From the NCBI GenBank assembly GCA_013176395.1, contig JABMLP010000018.1, positions 868,001 to 932,000 on the forward strand: a stretch of 64,000 nucleotides of DNA. Direction: 5' to 3'. The DNA is from Venturia oleaginea. Lineage: Eukaryota; Ascomycota; Dothideomycetes; Venturiales; Venturiaceae. The notes under the pieces were generated by a model. It saw only the letters and a program-made list of their open reading frames with translations. It was not told the DNA's origin and ran no database searches. Positions 35,317 to 45,479 of the stretch are shown here, one piece after another. A program made the translations under genes and the position numbers. Numbering within the stretch: position 1 is the first letter of the stretch; each line of letters begins with the position of its first letter.

Positions 35317-36600
35317 TTACCTCATTGGCAAACTTGTCGCGCCATTATCAGCTTGTGCTCGGCGGTCAGTGGGTTCTGGACTCGTCTCTGGTGTGAGGTA
35401 GGAAGCCGGCGGTTCGAGTGTCTGATTTTTAAACCTCTTGTCCACGTAGTTCGTAACTGGACTCTCCCATGCGTGGTCTACCCATCCGGCAAGACAATCT
35501 TCTTGCACGCCTTTGGCCAACAGCAAGACCGCCTTTTTCCTGTTCAAGCTCCATTCGTGCGCCCTCTTCCACCGACCAGCCTGTGATGCAGTTTCTTGGC
35601 CATTTTCCATGCCATCCAGAATACTTTGCCAGACCATCAGAGTCTTTTCCAATTCTGATGCTTTGCTCACGCCCATAACACTGACCCCAAGCTTCTGACC
35701 ACCCAACTGGCTATTCAACTCCGGCTGCCATGGAATTCCTGATGCTGGATCACCCATTGATCCGACCTCACTGCCGATAGTGAGCCATGACTCCAAGGCG
35801 TATCGAATAGCAAGAACCTCCAGTCGCTCGCCGTGCATTTCGGTGAACTCGGCAGCTCTAGCAACAGCGGCTCGCAGTGAAGGTGGAGCAGGATGCCAAT
35901 CGCCCGCGGCGCCTTCGGGAACACCATCTGCTCGAAGAAGACCCATGCCCAGCGGCGAAGCATTTGGTACCACCTCTACTCCGGCAGCTTTCAGACGCGC
36001 AATTCCTTTTGTGGAAAGTGTTGTATTTTGAAGGGTAAAGTTGGCGTAAGACATAACAACATCCAGTGGCTCACCAGTTTCCCGCACTATACGCTCGGCA
36101 AGACTGCACAAAACCTCGATTGGGTATCCAGAAATGCCAACGTATTTGATTGTCTCGTCCTCATCGCGGATGCGCCTGAGCTCTCGTACTGCTTCCATAA
36201 CCTCGTCGCCCGTCACGAACTCAACATCGTGGCAATAGACAACGTCCAGATAGCTAGTGTTGAGCCTGTCCAAAGACCGAGCAACACTCTTTCGCACCCA
36301 TGCCGCGCTGTAATCAAACTGATTGCCGCTAATACGTCCAACTTTTGTAAGGATGTGATAGGACTCGCGAGGAAAATGTTTACGCACAAAGGATGTTGAA
36401 AGAGCGGCCCCGAGGAGCTCTTCAGAAGGTCCGTAATATGGAGAGGTATCGAAGGCGCGAACACCGTAGGAGAGCGCTTGCTCTACGAGGCCTTTCGTGT
36501 CGAGGGCGTATGGATCTTTGTTATATTGCGAATTGAAAGTGGCGGTGCCAAAGATGAGAGGAGGGAGGATTTGCGAAAGTGGGAGTTTATCGGTAGCCAT
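35317..36600 (-). CDS. ARA2: NAD-dependent D-arabinose 1-dehydrogenase (aldo-keto reductase)
   Basis: A single exon of 427 aa. The aldo-keto reductase fold is clear: LIFGTATFNSQY, the catalytic DTSPYYGPSE (Asp and Tyr), ILTKVGRISG (Lys), DVVYCHDVEF (His), YVGISGYPIEVL, VVPNASPLGMGLLR, and a cofactor-end SVMGVSKASELEKTL. This subclass (yeast Ara2, plant L-galactose dehydrogenase) oxidises D-arabinose to the 1,4-lactone for erythroascorbate synthesis. Yeast Ara2 is 335 aa; the extra ~80 residues form a C-terminal tail (QTLEPPASYLTPETSPEPTD) that looks disordered. The protein is probably cytosolic. The start ATG at 36600 is next to the conserved first strand. Confidence 0.9.
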   Translation of the reverse strand: MATDKLPLSQILPPLIFGTATFNSQYNKDPYALDTKGLVEQALSYGVRAFDTSPYYGPSEELLGAALSTSFVRKHFPRESYHILTKVGRISGNQFDYSAAWVRKSVARSLDRLNTSYLDVVYCHDVEFVTGDEVMEAVRELRRIRDEDETIKYVGISGYPIEVLCSLAERIVRETGEPLDVVMSYANFTLQNTTLSTKGIARLKAAGVEVVPNASPLGMGLLRADGVPEGAAGDWHPAPPSLRAAVARAAEFTEMHGERLEVLAIRYALESWLTIGSEVGSMGDPASGIPWQPELNSQLGGQKLGVSVMGVSKASELEKTLMVWQSILDGMENGQETASQAGRWKRAHEWSLNRKKAVLLLAKGVQEDCLAGWVDHAWESPVTNYVDKRFKNQTLEPPASYLTPETSPEPTDRRAQADNGATSLPMR

Positions 36601-37420
36601 GTTGCCTATCTATTCGATTAAGGCAGTTATTTGTATCGCTAGGTGAAAACTTTTGCGAACGAAAGCGCGTCTGAAGCTAGGACTGGAGGAGCAAGTAGAT
36701 AGAGCAGAGAGATGTTGAGATGTACGGCGTCATGGTCAGAGATATTATTTGCCAAATTTCAGGGCATCCTCTGCCAAATCTTGGGCCACATGGAAGGACA
36801 ACCTTCCGAAGTGCGATGAATGTCGCATAATAGAAGCCGAAGGACTGGTGGGTTCTGGGAGTTTCATTAGTGGCCGAGCCGGCCAAGTGTCTGAGGAGAG
36901 CAAAAGCTGCGATACGATTACGGGCGCGTTCAATGATGGTGACGTGCCAGAGTCAAACACCCGGAATATGTCGGGGGCAGGCGGCTGGATATTTCTTACT
37001 ACCACACTGAGTGGGAAGAAGCGTCGGTTCATCCGTTGGGATTTGTCAGTAGGCACAGGCGGGAGGTGGAGCTGTCCAGTCCGGAGTGCTTCGTTTGACG
37101 ATGTCGCAAGGTCACCTGATGACTGAGGAAATTACTAGGCACCCCTGTGAGTTCTCTACACATTGCCCAACACAGATGAATTTTCTTCTTTGTTTTTCAA
37201 GAGTTTTAACTATTGGGCGTCGTATTGTTGATTAAGTCTTACTCTTGGTCTACTCTCTCCTTAACCATGAAAACAGTACAGCTCCAGGGCTCTCAAGGCA
37301 CCCCGCATTGCTTTTCGATTCTGAATCTCGAGGTGCGCGGTACTCAGGTTGAGATGAGTTCGGTTGACCAATCACAACCTCCACTCGCGTCAACACTTGT
37401 TTCGCTTTTGCTCCGATGTA
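36601..37420. other. Spacer between ARA2 and the pogo derivative
   Basis: Overlapping short frames on both strands (36.7-37.1 kb) have no domain similarity and no consistent starts. The ARA2 promoter lies at the left. The right end is the TA target of the transposon. Confidence 0.45.
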
Positions 37421-38545
37421 ACGTGTTTCACCACTCACTTGGCCACCCCACTCACTTGGCCACCCCAACCACTAAATCTCAAGTCATCGTGCGATAAACC
37501 TCCCACCAATACAGCTTTTATTAAAATAATTCTAGCAATACATTCTTTACGTATTTGGGCATCGATTAATCTTATGACCTTGAATACCGCAGCCACTACA
37601 TGTTGGTAATGCTCGCTGTCGTACGACGACTTCCTGATCTTGAACATTATCTCTAGAGCTATTTTCGCATCCCTCGACCAAGAACTGACCCTGTTGAGCT
37701 TGTAAAACGCCTCCATATGCAATATATCGTCTACGATACTGTTGCTTCTGTTTTCGTCGTTGGTTCTCTGTACGAAGCTTCCTATTCTCTTCTGCAAGTA
37801 TTACTGCTGAATTCATTGCGACTTGACATCCTTTGATGAGTTGACCAATTGCTTGACTACTTGGACTCTGAGATTGGCGATGAAGAAGATTTCGGTCGAG
37901 CTGAGCCTGCTGCTCAAGCTGAGCTATCGTACGAGGAGTTTCTGACGTCCACTGTGGCGCTACTCCATGGGGTGTACCTGGTGGTGAGGGCGTCTCTTCA
38001 ACACGCTGAAACCACGCGTTGATTGTCGCTGGATCTTCGCATTTTGCACGCTGTGAATGGAATTTACGATTCCACTTCGTACAAAGCTCCGGCTGAGCGT
38101 TGATGAAGCGGGATACCCAGTTCTTCCCGACTAATGACGGTGGAGGATTCGTACCGCGTTTTTCGAGTAAAGCGTTTGCTATTCGTCGTACGTCGATAAT
38201 TGGGGGCGGAAATCCTCGTCGATCAAGGTCTAGGATCCACTGAACCAGAGCCTGCTCTTCATGTATTTGTAACTTTCTCTTTTGGTGGTTAGATTCGCTT
38301 CGTGGTTTACCACCTTGAAGACGAGACTGAAGTGTAGATCGAGGAATATCGTACGACGCTGAGATTTGACGTTAACTTAAATTTGGATTCGTTTGAAAGC
38401 TCTGCTTCGCAAGAAGTAATCTAGCCTCTTTGCAAGCCGATCCGGGGGTTGGTGTTGACATTATCGTGATAATTGTACGAAGGGATTAGACTTTTTGGTT
38501 GGGTGGCCAAGTGAGTGGGGCGGCCAAGTGAATGGTGAAACACGT
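37421..38545 (-). mobile_element. Internally deleted pogo/Fot1-type transposon
   Basis: Both ends carry inverted repeats of about 50 bp that start ACGTGTTTCACCA and contain two direct 17-bp units of CACTCACTTGGCCACCC; the outermost TA (37419..37420 and 38546..38547) is the target duplication. Length is 1125 bp, against roughly 1.7-2 kb for full Fot1-type elements. The interior has one minus-strand reading frame that keeps the DNA-binding part and the C-terminal part of a transposase but no catalytic domain. It is therefore non-autonomous. Confidence 0.93.
37547..38461 (-). pseudogene. Catalytic-domain-less pogo transposase remnant
   Basis: A 305-codon frame from the ATG at 38461 to the stop at 37547 is interrupted once, by a TAA at 38372..38374 (codon 30). 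Before and after it comes a psq-type helix-turn-helix (ISASYDIPRSTLQSRL), then the Tc5/CENP-B-type binding domain (EEQALVQWILDLDRRGFPPP; VGKNWVSRFINAQPEL). The frame then jumps from FQRVEETPSPPG directly to the C-terminal segment (SETPRTIAQLEQQAQ; ILAEENRKLRTENQRR) and a CSGCGIQGHKINRC zinc-knuckle-like end. The DDE/DDD region of some 250 residues is missing without loss of frame. The TAA could derive from CAA by a C-to-T change. Confidence 0.85.
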
Positions 38546-39940
38546 TACACAAAAACGATTTTGGCGCTAAAAGCGGAGTTTAACTTGTATAAGCAGAAAC
38601 TAAACCCATCGAAGCCTAGAGGTTATCTATCAGCGTTAACTTCCGCTTTGCCAAGGAGCTGATTTTGTGTCCAACGGCGCACAAGCGATGTCGTCGCTGG
38701 TATATCTTGAGTCACGTGTAGAAGCCAGGATTACTGTCCAATTATATCGCCTGAATGGCTGTACCATACCTCCATAGGTAAGATCGGAACTCGCGGCATA
38801 CGATAGAGACCGGTCCACTATTCCAGGACCTACACCAATTTATCATCATTTTCTTAGTCCTCACTTGTCAATTATGAATTATGTAGACTAGAGCAAATTA
38901 CCCCTCTTTCCAACCGGAAACATGCACTAACCGCGCGAAGGATCCGAGGCGGTGTATCACCCTCCCAAATTTATCTCTCCGATTGGGAGAGCGGCGTGGA
39001 CGGGAAGCCCTCGCTTCGCACATCTCCATTGAACGAGGTCTTTTTTTCTTTATCTTTATTCTGCATGGTTCTGTATGTAGGTCTTTATCACATTCGCGGC
39101 TTGATTTACTCCTTCAGGGTTTGGGTGGGAGATATGGTTGGTTGAGGCGTTCAGTTGTGACTGTGAAGGTGATTTAGTGTAATCACCATGTCGGATGACA
39201 TCGGGTAAAAATATTGGAGGCGTTCTGTTGTGCCTGTGGAAGTGATTTAGTGTTACCACGGCGCTACGTATCTACCTACTACGAAGTAGATACACCCAAC
39301 TCGCGCCAGTCCTGAGGAGGAAAGGTGAGCGTCCTTTCGTCACTCCCGCTGCGCTCGGCTAAAAAGGAACTTTGAAAAGGGTCTTGCTGCGGCGGAGCCA
39401 AAGTCTTAGTACTTAAACCCTCCCTCGTACCTCGGGGGGTGCGTACCCCACGCATAGGGCAGTTCTACGTTCGATAATTGCGTATCTTTACCCTTCTTTC
39501 GAGGTGTAAAATCTGGTTGAATTCTGGTGATACTGGTCTGTGTGGTATATAAGTGGATCCGAAGGATCTGAAGGATCTGAAGTGGATCTGCAGTGGATCT
39601 GAAGTTTAAGCGTGGTGGATCAAGATTCCCTGTAAAATTATAGAGCAGGGTGTTTTTACAGTGGCCTGTAACCACACCTTTTCAGGGATTTGTTGTGGTG
39701 GGGTGGATAGTCGATGGTGGTTCTACGGCACAGAGTATATGATAGAGAAGATGGTTTCGCCTGATTGTGTGCGACAAACATTCATTCTTCTTTATCGTCT
39801 GGATTTTGAGAAAGGATCCACTTCAATTTGAGAGCATATTCGAGGTTTTCATCATTCCTTGACTCGATTCCAGGAAGATTCCACCATACTCCTCCAAATC
39901 GCCCTATTGTAAACACGATCAACCCGACGTTAGAACAACC
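38546..39940. other. 1.4 kb spacer with small degenerate repeats
   Basis: No gene is recognised. Two imperfect direct copies of a ~42 bp segment (GTTGAGGCGTTCAGTTGTGA and AGGCGTTCTGTTGTGCCTGT, each ending GTGATTTAGTGT) lie near 39140..39183 and 39213..39255. A small dyad GTATCTAC...GTAGATAC lies near 39267..39292. A short array of GGATCTGAA-like units runs from about 39553 to 39605. Confidence 0.5.
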
Positions 39941-40408
39941 ATGTCTTCCTCATCCTCTTCCCAAGCAACAAACAAACGCGCCTCCTTCTTCTCCCACCTG
40001 ATTGGACCAAGCGGCCTCCCCTCATCTCCACGTCCACCAAGCCGTCCAACTTCCGAATATTTCAGTACCTCACCTCGCTCACCAGCGGCAGGATGGCAAT
40101 CACCAGCCCCAGTATCTCTGCACTCACACTCGCAATCATCCACTAGAACAACCTCTTCGACACTCTCGCAGGAGAGGAGGATGAACTATGTGCCCATGAG
40201 TTATGAACCTAGTTCTTATGCGCCTATTTCGTCGATGCCGGGATTAGAAGGTGGGGTTGAGAAAAAGAGGAAGGGGAAGGGCAGTGGCTCGAGGTTGGGA
40301 TCGATATTTTCGAGGTTGAAGGGGAAGACCAAAGGGAAGAAGGTGAGGGAAGAAGAGGAGGTTATAAAAATTAAGGCTCATAATGATTGCATGGATGAGG
40401 ATTATTGA
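39941..40408 (+). CDS. Small basic Ser/Pro-rich protein of unknown function
   Basis: A single open frame of 155 aa from the ATG at 39941. The first half is Ser/Pro/Thr-rich (SSSSSSQATNKRASFFSHLI; SPRPPSRPTSEYFSTSPRSP); the second half has a basic patch (EKKRKGKGSGSRLGSIFSRL; KGKTKGKKVREEEE) and ends acidic (MDEDY). The basic helix might bind membranes or nucleic acid. No signal peptide or membrane segment. Similar short disordered proteins are common in ascomycetes; I do not recognise a family. Confidence 0.55.
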   Translation: MSSSSSSQATNKRASFFSHLIGPSGLPSSPRPPSRPTSEYFSTSPRSPAAGWQSPAPVSLHSHSQSSTRTTSSTLSQERRMNYVPMSYEPSSYAPISSMPGLEGGVEKKRKGKGSGSRLGSIFSRLKGKTKGKKVREEEEVIKIKAHNDCMDEDY

Positions 40409-41445
40409 GGGTGTTGGTGTGTAGGGTGTTGTTCGTAAGAATGGATTGGGTCTACTCGGACTCGACCTTTCATACGTCTCTCCCATCGGTACAGTCGGCT
40501 TTTTCTTTTCTACGAATTCCCATGCTCTTTTCGCTTCTATACTTTCAACTTTGGGATTGGTCTTGGGCGCGGAACTGTGGCGATAACTCTCGGTTCGGTG
40601 CTCGCGAGAGATTTCTCCGTATGCTTTTCATTGTGGCCACTCACTCTGAAGAGCACATGTCACTTTTGTTGTTGTTTCCCAGACCTGATGGTCGTGGGAC
40701 ATTGTTAATAGAGTCAGAACAGCTTCGATGCAAAAAAGCTTACGAATCATGAAATCTTTCCATCAAAGAAAACCCTGAGCATGACCCCCACTTATCCCCG
40801 ATATTGAAAGGGTGGCTGAGCAACCCTTAACAAGGCTAGAATGCCAGATTGGGGTAGCATGAATGCTAGCCTGCCCCACACGTTGCAGATTGTAAAGGAT
40901 TTTCTCTGGGAAGAAGCAAAGTCCCTTCTTCAGCTGCCGTCATGTTTTCTTGCAAGGCACTTCAAAGTTGAGGCTCTGTAGACGCTCAACGTCAATGGGA
41001 AATGGTCAACGATTGGTGTTGGCAAATAGGAGCGGTTTCACGTCAAACAGCTCTGGAATTCACAATTTCACATCAAAGCTCTTTCCTCAGATTTGACGCC
41101 TGTCGAACCTTGACGCGTCAGCGATTGGATAACGCTTCAACATCTATATTTAGCGGCGCTTTCGGCTACCACGTAGGTTCACGTTATCTAGCGCAGCATA
41201 CCAGGGACAATCAACAATTTAGTAACACTGCCATTGCCTGACGCTCCCTTTCTTGTATATTATTCTTTCACAACTATGATGATCGACTGTCCCGTTTTCT
41301 TCTTTACACACTCGCTCATCATGGACTAAATCGCTTCTCCGGATAAACTCTCTTTCCTCACCTCGCTACTTCACTACATAAAAAGCACAGGAACCTTTCA
41401 TGATTGCGCTCTATAACCTCCTCCCCACACCCGCATTGCTACAAA
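40409..41445. other. Spacer, CSC1 promoter region
   Basis: No gene-like frame with a recognisable domain. The last ~250 bases hold pyrimidine-rich stretches typical of fungal promoters and leaders, ending just before the ATG at 41446. Confidence 0.45.
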
Positions 41446-44400
41446 ATGGTTGCAAATTTGGATTCGAGCCTGATGCTTGCGGTTCCTCGCCTGAGGGCCA
41501 CGGAAAGTCCCTCTGACACGCTTCTTAAGCTTTTATCGGATCCTTTCCATGCGCAGGTATGCTATAACGAGACACTCACAGGCAATAGCGAAACATCTTG
41601 TTATACGGCTATAAGGTTGAAATCTGGGGAATATTTGTACGAAGAGATGTCAACTTCGGCAGAAGATCACATCGCTTCTCCCTCGAAATCTCGCCACGAA
41701 TTTATAAATATCTATTAGAGCTGGAATACGACAGACTTTTCTACAATGGAAAGATGGAGAGAGTGACAGGATACTAACGGCAAGCAGATTCAAGAAACAG
41801 CTTTCCTAGCGTCTCTGGGAACTTCAATCGGAATGACCTTTGTGATCGCTCTCCTCTTCTGCTTCCTCCGACCATTCAATACCACCGTATACGCTCCTCG
41901 ATTAAAACATGCAGACTCAAAGCATGCCCCTCCACCGATCGCAAAAACTCCTTGGGCCTGGTTCAGCGTTGTCATGAAAGAGAAGGAACAAGCCTTGATT
42001 GAAAAAGTAGGCCTGGATGCTGCTATTTTCATACGCTTTACACATATGTGTCGGAACATATTCCTTGTCCTCTCATTAATTGGATGTGGGATATTACTTC
42101 CTGTCAACGTCGTCGTGGGTGGGAAACAATTCGCCGGGAAAGGCACCACGATATCAACTCTAGCGAGGATGACACCCCAATTCATGATTGGACCTGTCTT
42201 TTGGTGGCTGGTCATAAGTGCATGGCTGATTGACATTGTCGTGTGCTTCTTCCTCTGGACAAATTATAGAACAATCACAAGGTTGAGAAGAGAGTACTTT
42301 GAAAGCGCTGACTACCAGGGCTCGCTTTCATCAAGAACTCTCATGGTGACAGCCATACCAAAGATGTCGAGGACGGATGAGGGATTGGAGCGAATTGTGG
42401 ACGAGATCAAGCACACTTTGGTGAGACCACGCGCAGCAATCGCGCGCAACGTCCGCGAGCTCCCAGATCTTATTGAAGAGCATGACGACAACGTCATAGA
42501 GCTGGAAAAGGTGCTCGCAAAATACTTAAAAAACCCGGATAAACTGCCTGCCAAACGGCCAATGACGACTGTCCACAAAAAGGACCCAGCCTACGTTAAA
42601 GGGCAGAAAGTGGATGCCATCAACCATCTCACGTCCAGGATACAGGTTTTGGAAGGCCGCATTCGTGAGGTTCGCGGCTCTGTCGACCAGCGCGATGCCA
42701 TGTCTTACGGTTTTGCCAGTTATGAGACTGTGGAGGAAGCTCATGGGGTTGCATATGCTGGACGTTCAAAACACCCACAAGGCAGCACAATTCGACTTGC
42801 TCCACGTCCCTCCGACATCATCTGGAAGAATCTCGGAATGAAGAAAAAGGTTCGAAAGAGGAACACGACTATCAATCAAATCTACGTGTTCATCCTTACA
42901 CTATTCTGGACTGTTGCCAACGCCTTTCTTGCCATCTTCCTGGCCAATTTGGCGAACCTTGGTGCGGTCTGGAAGACTTTCGATACGGAACTGCGCAAAG
43001 ATCCCAATTTTTGGGCTGTCGTTCAGGGTGTGGCGTCTCCAGCGATCACGTCTGCTTTCTACTTCCTTCTGCCGATCATCTTTCGAAGATTGTCCAGTAG
43101 ATCCGGTGACCTTACGAAGACTTCGCGAGAACGGCACGTTGTTTCCAAGCTTTATGCCTTCTTTGTCTTCAACAATTTGATCGTCTTTTCGCTGTTTGGT
43201 GCTTTGTGGTCCTTCGTTGCAGCAATCATCGGTGCCAGGGCCGATGGTGTTCCTATTGCAACCGCACTCGAAAGTGGCGACATCTTCAATAAGATCATGG
43301 TTGCGTTGTGTAATGTCTCGCCATTCTGGATCACCTGGCTCCTTCAGCGCAACCTTGGTGCTGCTATTGATCTCTCCCAATTCGTTAACTTGGCCTGGGG
43401 CTCCTTTGCCAGGCGCTTCCTCAGTCCAACACCTCGAGAGCTTATCAAATTGACAGCACCTCCACCGTTCGACTATGCGAGTTACTACAATTACTTCCTG
43501 TTCTACATAACAGTGGCTCTCTGCTTTGCCACGCTCCAGCCACTGGTCCTGCCAGTTACCGCCTTCTACTTTATCGTCGACAGCTATCTCAAGAAATATC
43601 TCATCATGTACGTGTTCGTCACCAAGACAGAATCGGGAGGCCAATTCTGGCGTGTACTGTTCAATCGGGTCCTCTTCGCTGCTTTCCTCTCGAATATCAT
43701 TGTAGCCTGTTTAGTCAAAGCCAAGGCTATCGGCTTATGGGTCAATATGTTCGTTGCAATGGCGCCTCTGCCAATCCTCTTGATCGTATTCAAAATCTAC
43801 TGCAAAAGAACTTTCGATGACCAAATCCATTACTATACCAAAGGAATCATGGACAAGGAGAACACCTTTGCACCAGATCAATCACGTCGAGACAACCAAG
43901 TCGGAAGTCGATTCGGTCATCCATCATTGTACAAGCCTCTGATGACTCCAATGGTCCACTCGAAAGCACAACACATGCTTAGCCAGATATACCAAGGCCG
44001 TCTTGACACTGATGATACGGCTACCATTGCAGGCTTCTCCGACAGGTACAGCCTGCGGGACATGAAAAAGGGTGCTCCCGGAAAGCAAGCTACCCCAGCA
44101 GGTCCGTTCGAATTCGTTTCCGAAACGGATATGGACTTCGAAAACTACAAGAATCGAGATGACTTCCGAAGCGAGTTTGGTGGTGATGGAGAGATGTACG
44201 GGAGACCTGAGGATTTGATCAGAGGCGCCACACCATTGTCCAACCGTGCTGGCAGTCAATCGCATGTCGGCATCAACCCTGCTGTAGGACGTTTTTACGG
44301 CGAGAGCAGACCGCATTCTCGGAGTCAGAGTCAGGATTCTGAGAGGACTTTGTCGGATGCTCAGGGCGTTGGTGTCACGTATCCAGCAGGGTATCATCGA

Positions 44401-44598
44401 ACTCCTTCGAGTGGATTGAGGGGATATGATCCATCACCTGATAGGAGTGGGCTAATGCAGGGAGTAGCGCCGATGGGTGCTGCACAAAGCTATAGAGGCG
44501 CGCCGAGTGGGACGCACAATCAGAATTCGACGCCTCTTGGAACGCCTGGTGACGACCAGGCTACGAGTTATGATTACTTTAGAGGCAGAGGCAGATAG
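41446..44598 (+). CDS. CSC1/RSN1-type stress-gated cation channel (OSCA/TMEM63 family)
   Basis: Exons 41446..41556 and 41788..44598 (231 bp intron with an ACTAAC branch) give 973 aa. The short first exon supplies the extracellular N-terminus; exon 2 opens with TM1 (LASLGTSIGMTFVIALLFCF). Domains in order: RSN1_TM (about residues 35-205, with PWAWFSVVMKEKE and IRFTHMCRNIFLVLSLIGCG); the cytosolic RRM-like PHM7 loop (about 206-385, TLMVTAIPKMSR; SYGFASYETVEEA); then the DUF221 seven-helix pore (about 390-680, FWTVANAFLAIFLANLANLG; LFYITVALCFATLQPLVLPV). The ~270-residue C-terminal tail is hydrophilic. OSCA/CSC1 proteins are Ca2+-permeable channels opened by osmotic or mechanical stress, in plasma or internal membranes. 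Several fungal paralogues exist, so an exact symbol is withheld. Confidence 0.93.
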
Positions 44599-45479
44599 AC
44601 CTCCTATTTTCATTTATCAAACTTTTCGCTAATTCCTCGATGCAGTGCGCAGAGGTTTAGAGAAAGTTGGGGAGGCTGCTGGTGTGGTATCTATGGTCGC
44701 CGCTGGGACGTTTGCCCAGTATCAAGGCTAGATCATGGGAGTCGGCATTGCGAAGGCGTTTTGATATTGAACTAGAACTAGAGACGACGTTCTCTATGTA
44801 GACTCAGAAGGGTTCGTACTTAGAACTCATGGCTGATTAGGCCCCAGTTAATATATACATTTTTAATGATGTTATAAGGTTGTAAAGACCTATGTCACAT
44901 CACAAATGATATACAGGGACGCAGTAGACCTGAGGGAAATGTTCGCTTTCCGTCAAGGGTGTTTTCATTAACATGCTTTTGACTCGAGATCGATGTTGCT
45001 AATATTCTGGCAATCTTGGACACTGAAATCGCTAGAAAATTATCGATATCGATCCGAAGCTGAAAGACTTGTATGAAGGAACCAGCATTATATCTTTCTG
45101 GATATAGGGAAAGAACTGTGAGCAAGCGGATATCCTTATGACTGATTTGTAGGAGAGATTCATAAGTGGGCTTAATAAGGTTCGTATTAGTACCCATAGC
45201 CGCGCCGATACCAAGACAGACCATGCACAGTGGAAGGCTGACGTGCTACACGTGATCGCAACTGATTCGTTTCGCTTTGTTGCATCTCTTATTTTTTAAG
45301 AAGCCGATAAATTCCCCAAGACACCTAAGTCTACAGCGCGATTGGCGAAATATTAAGCTCTGGCATTCTTATTTCATCTAGCCCGGCGACTATGCGCCCT
45401 TCATCACCTTGCGACTCAAGTTAACAAAAGCCCACCACCTCCACACCACCTTTACAACTCACGATCTTATTTAAGCACC
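44599..45479. other. Spacer between CSC1-type gene and TRM1
   Basis: No gene is recognised; a minus-strand frame at 44895..45224 is a by-product of the repeat copy it spans (45001..45066). The rest holds the CSC1 3' flank and the TRM1 promoter, with CT-rich sequence near 45430. Confidence 0.5.
45001..45066 (+). repeat. Hairpin/palindrome repeat, intergenic copy
   Basis: Reads TTCTGGCAATCTTGG, then AAATCGCTAGAAAATTATCG, then ATATCGATCCGAAG. It aligns along its whole length with the copy at 46181..46244 in TRM1 intron 1, in the same orientation. The arms TTCTGGCAAT and ATCGCTAGAA can pair, and ATCGATATCGAT is itself a palindrome. Confidence 0.75.

Noticed and set aside
44895..45224. Minus-strand gene upstream of TRM1
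   Set aside because: The frame coincides with the hairpin repeat copy at 45001..45066 and has no domain similarity.
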